Shown: positions 22,636 through 37,165, counted from the first letter of the stretch. The stretch: DNA of 64,000 nucleotides from Sabethes cyaneus (GCF_943734655.1 NC_071355.1:243621183-243685182); one strand, 5' to 3'. The notes: generated from the letters alone by a model not told the origin. Program-made: numbers and translations.

Positions 22636-24107
22636 CTCTCTTGTAATTACTATAAATAGAAAGAAACTTTTATTATTGCATAAAGATACCTTCATAAGCT
22701 TCAGTAGCCAACCCTTCAAAGAACAACGTGTTCATTGGATTAGCAAATTTAGGAATTATATGCTTTGTTAACTTATAAAAATTGAAAAGACGAGGAGGTT
22801 TTGCGCCCATGCGAGAAAGGATTTGAACGTAATCCTACTCACAAGGGCTTTTCCCTGCTCCAATCATAAAAAAGCATAGAGATAATAAAGTACTTCAATT
22901 CAAAAAAAAAAATATTGTCTAAAGAAAACTGTGTTCTGTCCAGTTCACGGATCTATATTTTATCTTATCCTGTATTTCGTTCCAGTTTGTGTTGATTTCA
23001 GTTCAGTTACGTTCTGTCGAGTTCAGCATTATGGTTTATTCAAATCCTTCACATTGTTCTGTTTTCTAGTTTATTCATTTGTTCAGTCTTATTGTCTTAT
23101 ACGAGCAAGTTTATTATGTGCATGGATATGTAGTCCGGGCAGTCTATTGTGTTTTATATTCTTCTGCCATTTATTCTTGTTCTGTTGTGTGCTCTGTAAT
23201 ATTTGATTATATGACGATTTCGGTGAGCTAATTATTTTCTATAATATTATTGAATTAGGCTCTGCTCTATTTTTATATTTACGACGTTACACGTTATATT
23301 GTTTCAACTACAACTGCTTTACATAAGACTTTTTTTAAATACAATATCAGTCACACGCTGCCGGCTATACCTGCATATGACAGAAGACGTGATCCGGAAT
23401 TTTTCGCCATTCGAAAATTGCGCCGAATTCGACTGGGAATGATCCCAGACCATCTGGGGGTCACGCTAAATGGCCTCCGACAAAGGCTAACTATTCTACT
23501 TTTTTATTAAATGTGGAGAAACAGTTGGTGAGGTAGAATGGTAGACTGCGAATCTTCGATGTGGGGCCAAAAATATATTGCGTAGTTTCAACTACTGAGT
23601 AGGACTCCCAAGTGTTTTGATAATTAAACTATCAGTACACGACACCCTGTATTAGATAATTTAACATCTAGTTTCGATCTCTTTTGTCCTGAGTCCTCCC
23701 AAGTAACCAAAAGTTTCGATAAAAGGGGATTTTTTGGCTTAATCAGCCAACAAAATGATTATGAATAGAACTCTATTTAACTTAATTTTTAAGTAATACC
23801 GTACTTTCAAGTTCGTATTTGATGATTAAACTTCGAAGGGAACACAAAGTAACTTCTAACAGAACTATAAAGTTCGCAAAAAGTTCACTTAAGTCGCTAT
23901 ATAGAACACTGTTCAACCCAAAAACAAACTCCAATAATTTTAAAAATAAAAAAGATTGGGGGAATATTTTCCCACTTCTTTCTGTTTTGTAGATTCATGA
24001 CATTTCTCATTAACTAAGACATTTAATTTTGGCTAATAATGGAATGTTTTTTTATAAATTTTAATTTATTGTAACTTACCACACACCACCAACCAAAAAC
24101 CTCGGGG

Positions 24108-24452
24108 GGGGGGCTCTGTAGCCGCAAGGTTACCGAGTCTGCTTTGACAAGCGAATGGTCATGGGTTCGAATCTTAGTAGAATCAGGCCATTCGATGTCA
24201 AAGTGACTTTAGCATGGGTTTATTCTCAGGCCCCTCATCGCCCTTCCTTCATGCTGAGTTCTATATTATCCCGATATGGCCTATTGACAGTGCAAAAATG
24301 AGACCCTTGTAGTAAAAATGCACTGGTTTGCTACGCCAGGGATGACTATAATTGGGGACTGTGCGCTGTCATGTGGAACGAGGTGGATAAAGTAGAGTAA
24401 AGCATTGAAAGAAGGGTACCCAATTACACACAAGCACGCATAAAAAAAAAAA
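24108..24452 (+). mobile_element. tRNA-derived SINE
   Basis: The head has an A-box-like GTAGCCGCAAGG and a B box GGTTCGAATCT about 45 bp further on. A unique body follows, with the AGGCCATTCGATGTCAAAGT segment, and a short A-rich tail (CATAAAAAAAAAAAG). The layout is that of a mosquito tRNA SINE with an intact Pol III promoter. No coding frame is present. Confidence 0.75.
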
Positions 24453-24575
24453 GAAATTCAATAAGCATATCGCTCACTCAATAGCGACTATAGCTAAAAT
24501 AAATGCAGTGCGGGTTTATACAACAAACACCCGGGCGATATCACAATAGATCTAACTTACTGGTCGCAGTGATGA

Positions 24576-24582
<7 letters not shown>

Positions 24583-24608
<26 letters not shown>

Positions 24609-24675
24609 CCTCGGGGATTTGAACTCGAGTACTTCTTTTCGGTGACTCAGAAGCATACCACTGCTCTGTTGCTGG
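24583..24675 (-). mobile_element. tRNA-like SINE head with long A/T tract
   Basis: On the minus strand, GAGCAGTGGTATGC (A-box-like) and GTTCAAATCCC (B box) are followed directly by a tract of about 25 T (A run on the plus strand, 24583-24608). The T run would act as a Pol III terminator. It could be a SINE head or a decayed tRNA gene; no clean cloverleaf could be drawn. Confidence 0.5.
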
Positions 24676-24796
24676 AATATGCGATTTGCATCGTTTTTAC
24701 TCGATGTGCTAATTTCTCATTTATCACAGCCCCGAAACGAACTTACACTTAAGAACAACTCATCGGCAAAATTCATGTCACTAGCGGCGTCAGAGA

Positions 24797-24870
24797 TGGC
24801 TCAATGCATCAGGATAGGCTTGCAACGAGGAACGCTCGGGTTCAAATCCAGCAGCGGTCGGTGTTAGGCT
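24797..24870 (+). mobile_element. tRNA-like SINE fragment
   Basis: TGGCTCAATGCATCAGG resembles an A box and GGTTCAAATCC (24838-24848) is a perfect B box, about 50 bp apart. It is the third Pol III-promoter-like unit within 800 bp. The body that follows belongs to the GACGTAG repeat family, so this may be the 5' part of a composite element. Confidence 0.5.
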
Positions 24871-25090
24871 TTTGACGTAGGACTACGTCTCACGGCAAGT
24901 TTTGAGATAGGGTGTCATTCCAGAAAATCGAAAAATGCGAGCGTCACGAAAAATGAAAGGTTTTGAGCGCTAATAGCTGAGCGGTTTTCCTATCGATTTT
25001 CAATATTCTTACACCAATCGATCGGAAAATCTTCTAAGAATTGACCCAAATGAAGAAAAGTATGGATTCTTGATGTTGAACTATTGAAAA
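24871..25090 (+). repeat. Dispersed repeat with GACGTAGGACTACGTC motif
   Basis: The near-palindrome GACGTAGGACTACGTC (24874-24889, 7-bp arms) is followed by a CACGGCAAG and GATAGGGTGTCAT stretch. The same sequence occurs in reverse in both duplication copies (around 15150-15206 and 20040-20097), and the core motif again at 26081-26097 and, altered, at about 55853-55868. This is an interspersed family; I cannot assign its class. Confidence 0.6.
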
Positions 25091-25139
25091 ATTGAAAATA
25101 ATGAACCAATGTTTTACCAGAATTCTCGCTTCGTGATTG

Positions 25140-25505
25140 GTTGGAAGATTCTTTGCGATGATCTAAACCTATACCAATTTGATATCTGTGCTTGGGAAGT
25201 ACGCCAAAACAAGTGACAAACTTTCTTCATTTCAACAAGATTTCTTAACACCGCGGTTAAACCTAGACCATTTTGATGTCCATGCTTGGGAAGTACGCCA
25301 GAAAGAGTGACAAAGCCCCCTCGTGCCAACAGATTTCTTACCAACGCGATTAAACCTCGTCTAATTTGATGTCTGTGTTAGCATAATGTGCCAGAAAAAA
25401 TGTCACAAGTACGTTGTCCCAACAGATCGCAAATTCTTTACTGCGAGACGATTAAACCTCGGCGAATTTGATATCTGTGTTGGAAAAATGTGCTACAGGT
25501 GTAGT
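25140..25505. repeat. Tandem repeat of about 100-bp units, four copies
   Basis: Four diverged units share the order AACAGATTTCTTA, GCGGTTAAACCT, AATTTGATGTCTGTG, GGGAAGTACGCCAGAAA, GTGACAA. Period is about 95-110 bp. It stands apart from the short-period arrays elsewhere in the window and may be the internal tandem region of a mobile element. Confidence 0.75.
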
Positions 25506-26829
25506 GTTCGGTTATAATACGACTCTGTATGAAGGTGCAATTAGTCATCAACGATTCTGCCAATTTTAAAAGCAGTTTTTTTTTTTGAAACAAAAATTCG
25601 GTTTATGAAAATATATTCGCTGTGTTCAGATTGGCAAGAAGAATGCAGTATATACATTTTTATAAACAGAATCCCGCTTTTGGGCCGAAAAGCTGCTTCC
25701 GAAATTGGGCTTTCCGACGAAAAGTCAATGACTGATAGTTTCCCGTGAATACGCATGCTTACTGTTTCATTAGAAGTGTATTGAAAAGATGTGCTGTTGA
25801 TAAAATAGGATTGAATTGGTAAAATCCCTTCAACGTGGGGAACCATGGGTAATAAAAACAATCTTTGATTTCAGTAAGGTAGCTGAAAAGCAATAGTTTG
25901 TGTTCTTGATATTGTTTTCAAATGCACTATCTTTTGAGAATTGAACGTGTGCAATGTTACTACTCTGATAAATGTTACATACAACGCATGTAGCATGTAT
26001 ATATGTTGCATATAGCATGTATACATGAAGAATCGAATGATTACAAGCATGAATACATGCTACTATCACTACAAAGAGACTTACGTAGTCCTACGTCACC
26101 TATATATGCGGTCGAGTCTTGTACACAACCCCTCTGATTTTTTTATAAGATGTATCTTATTCGCATGACTTTACAAAAGTTAGGAGGAGGCGAAGGTAGA
26201 AAATAGAAAAGTATAAAAATAGAACTAAAAGTGCTGTTTTATAAACTTTTGCCAAAGTTTCTTTAGAAGCTGCTTAGCGCTCTATGTAGCGAATTCAAGG
26301 CAACTTTGAAGTTTGGTTAATTACAGGTAAAACTGCTTAGCAAGCTATAGATCCATAGACATAAAGCTTGTTAACCTTCCTTAGATACCATTTTCCGAAC
26401 TCTAAGTTACTTTCATGTTGTATGTTGAACTTTCAAGCTGCATGTTGAACTTTCAAGTTGCTGCAGATATTAACGGTACTTTAATGAGAATGAAGTTCGG
26501 TTTACAAATGTAGTGTCTGGTTGTTCAGCAAGAAAGTTCTGCGGAACTAAATTTGAACCAAATATGAACTTTCAAGTTTGTTCCTTAAGTGAAATTCGAA
26601 CTTTTGGTTGCTTGGGCTGAGTATTGTGCTTTTTATGGCATGTTTCCTATACATACAGTGGAATGTCAAATGAAGCATTCGTTGTGTTTTATCTCAAGCA
26701 AGACACTATTATTGCTGCTGGAATTGCTTGTTATCCCATTTTATTGCACTTAGAGTTAGAACGAAAATATTTTTTCGTTAAAAACTCTTTTGAGTAGTTC
26801 ATGTTTCGTCGATTTCGTAAATATTGTTG
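25506..26829. other. Intronic DNA with an AACTTTC-rich repeat
   Basis: No gene is recognised. About 26200-26614 is rich in GAACTTTCAAG words and ends TTTTGGTTGCTTGGG, the inverse of the CCCAAGTAACCAAAAGTTTC segment found in both duplication copies (17245 and 23698). That suggests members of one MITE family. ATGTATACATG-type short inverted words cluster near 25970-26060. Confidence 0.4.
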
Positions 26830-26935
26830 TAGGGTATGTTGGTACTTCGTCATAATTACCTATTCCCGTCCAATCCAACATAAATTATTAAAAATATCTG
26901 CATTTTTATGACACACAATGTGAAACTAGTTTCAG
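26830..26935 (+). repeat. Dispersed repeat pair (with 29970-30065)
   Basis: The order AGGGTATGTT, CCTATTCCCGTCC, ATCCAACA, TTTTTATGACACACAATG is shared by this segment and 29970-30065 in the same orientation, with moderate divergence. It is an unclassified interspersed repeat; neither copy has a coding frame. Confidence 0.6.
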
Positions 26936-27129
26936 TCGCAGACTAAAGATTTTTATCGAATCCAATTTAATGCAAACATAGGTTTTTTTTTCATTTGCCT
27001 TTAAATATTGCACAGCAGAACACAGGAAACCAAATAGACTATACACTCGATCATATAATAGCACTAATGCATCCCAACCAAAATCAATAAGTTACTGAGC
27101 TCTGAACGGTATGTAGAATTCGATTCCAT

Positions 27130-29480
27130 AACCGAAATTCGATACTTAATTGTCACCAGGCTTTGAAGAACCTGTTCCGCCGTCAACCGCAACTTGCCGT
27201 AAGCCAATGAATGGCGCTGTCAGGTACTTATACCTACCCATAACGATCGCTTCCTCACCCACGCCGATCCACCCCGACCGATGATGATGGTGTGTGGGAA
27301 ACGTAAACAAAGGTTCCTTGCGTCGAAAGAAAAATTGCTCCGTCCGGAAGCACGGGTAACTTGATCGCGGTGCTCGATCGGATGTCACAACAATATTATT
27401 ATCTTGTTTAATAGGTTGATATACAAGCTCACAGTCGTAGGTACCAACTGCCTTCGCCTTGCCTGGGTTTGTACTTCGTTCGAAGCGATGACGGAGGCCA
27501 AAAGTCACCTCCCGCGGTGGCCGAAAGAAATGCGGAGAAAAAAAGTACTGTTTATAAACGTTGCAGGATCCCTCCGGGAATGCTGCCTGCTCACTGCTTC
27601 GGTGGTCCCAATCAGTCAATCTCGCGAACGCTATGTGATTCGCCTTTTTGTTCTCCACCGTTTTCACTCCATACGTGATTCCAAACGGAAAACTTGAGGA
27701 AGTTCAATCAAACCCGCTATTATAAATGAATATAACACAGTTAAATCAGCAGTCTTTCTGTTTGAGGATTTGAGTATCGACCCAAGTTTGTAATATTCAA
27801 ATAAATTTCGTTCAGGTTCATAGGTCGAATGAACTAAACCTGACGGACGGTTGGCTCGCTTGGGAAAGGCGTCGGACTGCATCCAGCCTGCCACACCATG
27901 CTCGAGTGAAGAGCGCGCGCGTGCATTGGCTGGCACCGTTGGTAATCCGGACCAGATGCTGCGGTCAGCCAACCGAAAATAACCGGTAGAACTTTATCTA
28001 ATAAACGTAAAGATCACGCGCTCCAGTTTCAAGTGACGGCACCACCCAACCCGACCGGTGCTCCACCTCGTCGTAAACAGCGTAGAATAGCTCTCCTTAC
28101 ATAAGTTGAGTAACAACACACGTTCGTTCGGAAGCAAAAGCAGACCCCGAAGCAGTAGGTACTGCATTTTAGGTAACTAGGTTAGAACGAATCACGTTAC
28201 ACGCCAGATTGCCACTGCCGGCGCTGACTGTTGTTGCTGGTTGAATTGCAGCTGAAGCATGTTTTATGATTGCTAGCATTCACTTCTACCGTCCAGTTCC
28301 AGATGGGACCAGTCCAGCCTACACGTGGTTCTGGAAAAGAAATTCACTTGCTTCGTACGTTTCGACTATTAGAATCGCTTCCAAACATCACTTTCATCAG
28401 AACCTCTGTTTTCGGCTGAATTTGTAATCCGATATCACCCCCATTTGATGGCAACAGAAGCCGGACTACCGGAGAAACTCGTTAGCAGAAAAAAAACAAA
28501 TTAATTTACTCTAAACGCCCCTTATACAAGCGTGTGTTTATTGGCACCCACATCCCGTAAAAATATGTATCCTCCAACACGAAAGACGACGTCGTCGTCG
28601 GGCGGACGACCATGTCAATCTGGACCGACCTTTATTTGCAGTGCACTTATTAAATCACAACTGGGTGGAAACTTGCCGGCAAAAACTGGGTCAGTCACAT
28701 ACGGGACGGACGGGAAGAACTTCGGAGAAATATTCTTAACGGCCTGTTGCAAGCTGGCAGAACTACAAAGTCGGAAATTGGACTTGCAGTGTGATTCCCG
28801 GCCCAGTCCGGACGTGCTTCGTTTGCGTTGACGACTTACAACAACGTTCTAATTTTGAGTTCGAGGCAAAACTGAAGCCAAGTGGCGCTTCTGCAACTGC
28901 TACATAACATTCATACATAGGATCGGACCGATCCAGGAAGACGCGTTGACGTATTGCTTCATAAATATTTGAGGACGCGCTAAAAACGGATTCAATTTAT
29001 GGTGCTTGGCTTGGCAGTGTGTTTACAGTACCGTAGGCCTACGTACCACCGATTGATTGACGGTTGGCGAAATGCGTCAAGCGGCCCTTCGGATTCATTC
29101 ATCCACTCGCTTGTTCGACACGGTTCGGCGCCGCGCCGGTTAGTGGTGAAAGTTAAACGGAAGAGGCCGCCGATTAGCCGGTGTTTTATTTCGCCTTTTT
29201 TTTCGCTCTAACGAGTTTGGTCACGCCATTCCGGAATTTGCAACGGGGCTTTGGGGTCAAAATTTATTGCTGACCGGCCCGGCGGGCGCAGCGGTGTCTA
29301 TTCTGCAGGCGGGATCCGCTCATGGGATTTCTAAATTGCGGTCCAAATGCCAGCAGCCACCAGCGGCTGGATAGCCGAATATTAACTGCTGCTGTCGGCG
29401 GCAAATCAAGCGTGAATCGGAACGATCGTGGCGCTAAGTTATGGGATTACGAGTGGATTTAGGTGGTAATAAAGAATCTC
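27130..29480. other. GC-richer island in the intron
   Basis: About 2.3 kb is much richer in G and C than its surroundings. Minus-strand text such as the AAAGTGATGTTTGGAAGCG segment near 28380 resembles insect leader sequence. A minus-strand ATG near 28169 opens a short frame (MQYLLLRGLLLLPNERVLLL) beside a GTAAGG donor-like site at about 28100. That evidence is too weak to call an exon. The open frames of 60-170 codons on either strand match no family. Likely regulatory DNA of the host gene. Confidence 0.35.
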
Positions 29481-30999
29481 TTTTTTCTGAACGATGAGTT
29501 AATTTGTCATGTCGGAAACTGAATGTTGAAATTTAGATATATAACAATAGTGACAAAAAAATATTCTAGCCGATGGTGGAATGGAACATTTCATTCCAAC
29601 CGATGTGAACTATTTTTTTCTGTACAATTTGGAATATTATCTAATCATAAACCCCGCCCTACCGGCGATCACCGAATTATTTCGGACAGCCCTGATGATC
29701 TTCGCTCGTAGTTTCCGGTCGTATGGTCCACTTCTTCGTTTGGTTTACTTTACACGATTAAACTTCAGTATTTCCCAGTCCCGAACGTTTGAGCACAGTA
29801 TTTACAGTCGATTTAGGAAATTTAAGAGTCTTGGAAATCATTCTTTCTGACCACGTTGCGTTTTCACCGTGAGTGTGTTCTCGCGTTTCATCTTTGATAT
29901 CTTTTCAATGCGTATATCAATCCTGATTGCCAAATTTGTTTTGTAGTACATAACAAGTTTATTTTGAGGCAACTTAGGGTATGTTTCTGCTTGCCTATTC
30001 CCGTCCTATCCAACACAAATTTTTAAAATATCAACATTTTAATGACACACAATGCAAAATTAGTTATTCCCTAATATTTTAGTTTGTTGTCTATCATACG
30101 TGATCAATCAAAGTGAGCTGAGATCTATTTAAATGCTTTTTATCATTAAAGAAGTCCTACCAGCCAAATTTCCTACGTTTTTTAGTGCGACGAAGAAGAA
30201 AATGTCGAATAATCGTTTTAATTTCCGTCATTCATAAATGAAAATAACTCACGCAACTCATTGTCGACCAGGAAAACTTGCCTGACCTGCAGAAATTTTG
30301 CAGAATAACATTTGTCATGCCGTCCTACACAAATACATGCGCGTTTTGGTGGACGAATCTAAAAACGGTACGACGAATTTAAGAAATAAAATCAGTTGCG
30401 TAATTTCAATGATATGCTTTAATAATCGCTTTTCAGTGATTTCAAAGTTCACGGATCGGATCGATGTTTTAGTCAAATCAGCACAAGAACTTTTGGAGTA
30501 TTCAGTAAATCCATCCAACAAATGATGAAAATTAGAATGGCTTTAGTTACTACGACTGGAATTAACTGGAAAAGACGACTGGAATAGAAATAAACCCCAA
30601 TATAACCTTACATGAATTTTTCAGTTGAATCTACTTGTTTCAGCAACTTTTTGTAAAGAGAGAATTTCTTGAAAAACTTCGAAATTGTAAAAAAAATCTG
30701 TCTTACTGTTACATGAGCCTTGTTCTATGAGCCTTTCAACATTTATCTAGTATGATAAAAGAATTGATCAATGTGGGACACTTTCCGGGACACTTAGTTA
30801 TCCGGAATAAGTCATTCAAATTTGGGACTGTGCCACGAAATCCGGGACGTCTGGTCAGCGTACATTAAGTATATCAAAAATATGCAACTAAGTGGAAGAT
30901 GTTCGAGAAAAACCACTAAATTATACTGGAGCAAGCTTGAAAATATCGCTTTAGAATTTACGTGGTTTCTATTTAAATTATTTGAATTTCAGTTTGAAT
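29481..30999. other. AT-rich intronic DNA
   Basis: Apart from the dispersed repeat at 29970-30065, no gene, array or element end is seen. The short frames at 30298-30525 (plus) and its minus shadow have no family resemblance. Confidence 0.45.
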
Positions 31000-32070
31000 T
31001 AAACATGAGTTTCAATTTAATAGAATTAAACAGAATACAGAACTAGACACGAAACAAGTTAGGACGGTACCGAATGTATAACAAAACAGTACAGGTTAGG
31101 TTGTTACCGAGGAGTACACAGTATAAAATAGAACAGGTGATGATGCAAACACCACAAAAGTCAGAACAGAACCTAATTTGTGTTCTATCGCATTCCTATG
31201 CAATAAGAGGGAATCGCATAATCTTAGTCATAAGAACTGTTTTGATTGAGTAATAAAATCCTGGTTATAACTAAAGAAAACATGATGAGACAAAGTATAG
31301 AATACAATAAAACAAGAGTAAAGAAGAAAATGTGATAGTATGAAGAAATGGGACGCCAAAACTTAAACAGAGAATAGCTCAGAGCAAGAACAAAACACGA
31401 CGTACGAAAGGATTATCACATTGGGATACTGAAACTAACTAAGTAACTAAGTCCGTGGGACGCCAGAATAGGGAATGCTGAAACCCACAATGTCCCAGTG
31501 GGACGCTGCACACTTCGCTTTTCGAACACACTTTGACTTTTTCGGAATAAAACACTGAACAAGTAGTGTAAACTGTTAGCCTTAAACTTATAAACTAATA
31601 GAGGTTAGTCCAAAACTTTACAAATAAGAGGCTTAAGCAACCACCATACCGTTGAAATTCTTACTAAAATATTTTTGTTTGGTTTTATTTTGACAGGTTG
31701 AATTTGGCCCAGCGGAATCCAGAAACTTCGACTTTCAATTGAGACAATTCAGGTAATTTTTTAGTTAATCAAACCATAGAGTATTTGTTTCTCTGTGTTG
31801 TTGGATATCAAAGATATTTTTTCCATACAAAAACCTCTTTATTATAGCAAAGAAAAGATCGATTGTATGATTGTATCTCAAAGAATTCTAAATCGGGAAA
31901 ACTAGTGTTCAAATTATCTTTATTTAGCGAAGACTGCTAGAAATAGATATCATGGACAAACAACATATTATTTGAATCTTTCTTAAACATTATTTTTTTG
32001 ACATTGAAATGTTAAATCAAGCTCAGCAAGAAAAACACCTTAATCTCGAGAAATACCGTCACTGTGAGAC
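31000..32070 (-). repeat. Partial, rearranged relative of the duplicated block
   Basis: About 31030-31440 read in reverse resembles the T-rich TTCTGTTCTGT stretch of the 16340-16760 and 22920-23200 regions. About 31440-31510 holds reversed GTCCCAC-type units. The segment at 31640-31720 (CCACCATACCGTTGAAATTC, then CAGCGGAATCC) resembles 11990-12055 in the same orientation. It is therefore an older rearranged fragment of the same complex. Confidence 0.5.
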
Positions 32071-32614
32071 ACTGAGATACTGTGGGACACTTATGAATTG
32101 GTTAATATCAGCATTCTGCAAATCCTTCGGTTAGCCGTCAAGAGTTGATCGTAGGATTTCTTCAGCATCCAAGCTTCATGATCGTACAGTACTACTAGAA
32201 GAACTAGATGCCTGTTGAGTGGAACTCAGTTAGCTCCACAACACGAAAAACAAATTATTTGCACTTATTGCTGTCTCTTGCATGATGTAAAACTTTTAAG
32301 CGTGCACGAATGTACGCAATCAGTGGTTGTTGAGAAACCATTTTCGAGGGCATTTCCCTTAACTGAAGCGTACACCGTCTTAAAGCCTACGAACGCAAGG
32401 TAAAAATCTGGTCCATTTTACTGAGCACGAAATTGATATTAATCGAAACAGATTTCTGTAATGGCTTTCATTTTTGAGAGGAATGCAGGCACTAAATGGA
32501 ATTAACTAGTGTGTTACTGCTCTTTTTATTAATGAAGCATTCGAGTCTATCCTAATGGACCGTAAGTAGTTCCTATGGGCCTAAACGCAATATCTGAAAG
32601 GTCGAACTATGCAA
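32071..32614. other. Intronic DNA, no gene
   Basis: Nothing recognisable. The 62-codon frame at 32215-32403 has no family resemblance. Confidence 0.45.
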
Positions 32615-34719
<2,105 letters not shown>

Positions 34720-35275
34720 ACAAATGTCAAAAAATCGTCAGAAACTTGTCATAAAGTCGTCTCAAAGTCAACAAAAAATAGTGACCAAAAGACTTCAAAA
34801 AGGCATTAAATATCCTCAAAAGTTACTAGAAAGTCATCAAAACGTTATTAAAAAGTGGTCAAAAGTTATCGAAAAGTCATTTCAGAAAGTCGTCAGAAAG
34901 TCGTCAAAATGTCATCAAAAGATTATTAAAAATTCGTGAAAAAGCCGTCAGAATGTCATCAAAAAGTCATTAGAAAGTTATAAGTAACCTGTCATAAAGT
35001 CGACAAAAAGTCGTCAGAAGGCATTCAGAAATCCGCCAGAAAATTGTTAGAAAATTATCGGAAAGTTATTAGAAAGTCGGCAGAGAGTCGACAAATAGTA
35101 TTCAGAAATTCGCTGAAAAGACATCAGAAATACGTTAGAAAGTGTTCATAAAGTCGGCTGAATCATTAGAAACTTATAAAAATTTGAGTAGTCATAAAAA
35201 AATCCATCAAAAGTTGTCAAAAAGTCATTATAGAGAGCGTTAAAAAGTCGCCAAAGATTCGGTAGAAAGTCGAAA
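34720..35275 (-). repeat. 11-bp minisatellite, inverted orientation (AAAAAGTCGTC)
   Basis: Units such as AAAAAGTCGTC, AGAAAGTCGTC and AAAAGTCATC are the reverse complement of the GACGACTTTTT units of the large array at 38190-44620. This smaller block lies on the other side of the CH exon in the opposite orientation. The Lys/Ser/Gln-rich frame at 34724-34939 is repeat translation. Confidence 0.85.
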
Positions 35276-37165
35276 GAGCATGGCAATTCAAGTTTCACCC
35301 ATTAAGTTAATGTTCGAATTTATCATGGTAGAGCATTTTGGATTATTATAAACCAAAAAAAAAGATTCGTTTAATAGTTTGATGGTTTGATCAAATGGCA
35401 ATTTGATGACAATTTAACCTAATTTTAACGACGTAATATCTCTGGATTCCATTAGGCTAGATTCAATCTTCGCTGGGTTAGAATTCCAAACGGCTTTGGC
35501 TAAACTAATATTACTGTGAACGGTTCACGAGGAAACTAGGGTAAAACATGTTTTATGATCTCAATCAAGGACCCTGACTTGTGTTAGGTTAAAAGAATTA
35601 TGCAAAGCATTACATAGAAAATATTCCATAACAGGCAGATATTAACCAGTGCGGTTTCTTTGTCTACTTAACTGAATCAATTTATTATGCGGCCCGATCA
35701 TCATCCCACGGAAAAACAATCAACTCCTCATCAGACGCGCTGTCAGCGCTCATGGACGAGACAAACGATGTTTATTATGATGCGCCGTTTTACACGAAAT
35801 CGATTATTATTTATGTACCGTCTAGTCCCTCTGTGGTAAGTTAACCACCGCCCGTCCTGCTTTAGCACATCCAACGATCCCGTCGATCACCAACGAGCGA
35901 GTGATTTAACCGATACAGCACACAGCATTAGTAAGTAAATTTCCTTCTTCCAAAGGCCGAACCCAAGCATTCTAAGTCATCATCATCAACATCGTCGTCC
36001 CCACAGAAAGGGGGACCGAAATCGATGGTCGGTCGACCCGCTCCGCATTAAACGTTTGCATATTAATCACTTTAATGATCATCGTTCAATCACCCTTTGC
36101 TGCCTCCAGTGTGTGCCCCGAACCGTAGAGGCAAATTAGTTCTAGCTCCGAAGGGATTTCCCCTGGAGGCGACAAGCATTTTCCACTCCCAACCGACGCC
36201 AACGGACGGAAACATCCTACCATAATGAACCATAATCGACTAGACAATCGACTGGTGTCGTCCAATGACAAACGATGCCGAATCGAGATTTTATGATCAC
36301 GGCGGACGGCGAATTCCCTTACAGTTGTGACCCTTCCACGGAATCGATTAATTCTAGAAGAATGTTCTAACTAAGTTGAATTGTTTATCATCGAAACATT
36401 AACCCGAATCGAACCCTTCGATGGACGATGGAAAAACGTCGGAACTGCAACCTGCCAAATATTTGCCAACGGAGACATTACCCTCATTTTTTTTTGCGGA
36501 CACGAATTTCACTTAGCGCAGCACATTCGTGGTTGTTTCCTGAAATTATGGGCGCACAGCTGGAATTCCGTTATTACACCGAGTTGTACACACGGCCAGA
36601 ACGATTTACACGGAAAATGCAGAGGGAGTCCATCGAACACGAGGGCTTCATAAATCATGTCCACGTGCTTTCCGCTTTCGGACGCTGGCTGCCAATGATG
36701 TCGGACGCCAGCTTGAATCAATTGCTGGCCGCCACCCAACAGCAGCAGCATCCATCACAGGCACACCGCCATCCAGTGTGGGTTCTAAATATTCTTGCGT
36801 CTGATGCATCTTCTCCCTACTATGACTATGACTATGACGGTGGGTGCTCTCGATACCGATCAAGTGATTCATGTTCCTAATTTTAATTGAACTACACAAC
36901 TTTAATCTACACAGTGTGTATTATACTGGTGCAAATCAACCCACTTTGAACTAGCTGGAACTAATCCAATAAAGAGAGCAAATAAAAAGATGCACTCCCC
37001 ATGATCGAATCTCCGATGCTGGGATATGGCGTTGGTAGAAATGTGTTTTCAACTTTTGATTTACGACCCCCACCGATTACAATTAATGAAGCGTGATTTA
37101 TTGGACGCTTTCCGTTTTTGGGGGATGCGCTTGTATGAGTATCTGATTCTAAGGCTGAGACTTAC
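35276..37165. other. Intron after the CH exon, with GC-richer island
   Basis: This is the 5' part of the intron that follows the navigator exon (minus strand). 35276-35640 is AT-rich. 35640-37060 is a GC-richer island with small open frames on both strands and no recognised domain. I looked for the next CH-domain exon here and did not find one. Confidence 0.45.

Larger units (their letters stand above)
21081..22912 (+). mobile_element. 5'-truncated non-LTR retrotransposon (Jockey/CR1-like)
   Basis: Comparison with copy A of the duplication gives exact borders. The empty site CTGTATTATTGTCTAAAG (about 16458-16475) is here split by 1832 bp that ends in an 11-A tail (22902-22912) and is flanked by TATT (21077-21080 and 22913-22916). 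The insert starts inside the reverse transcriptase (IFNTVLSEGAFPDCLKISRV) and includes the RT core and a C-terminal region. It is 5'-truncated as is usual for target-primed insertion. A palindromic MITE sits inside it at 21268-21378. Confidence 0.9.
17474..23910 (+). repeat. Tandem segmental duplication, copy B
   Basis: This is a direct copy of 11523-17470, abutting it within a few bases. It differs by lacking the TTAA element and a GATCATCAT/minisatellite patch, and by carrying two non-LTR insertions (18461-19063 and 21081-22912) absent from copy A. Minisatellite blocks are at about 17490-17640, 18015-18448 and 19070-19410. Its right edge, after GAACACTGTTC, runs into unrelated AT-rich DNA, which defines the duplication end. 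Confidence 0.9.

Noticed and set aside
27146..27972. 173- and 102-codon minus frames in the GC island
   Set aside because: No domain, no splice signals at plausible positions, and no resemblance to navigator sequence.
28340..28410. Possible hammerhead (CTGATGA ... GAAAC on the minus strand)
   Set aside because: The stretch between the two boxes cannot form stem II, so it is chance.
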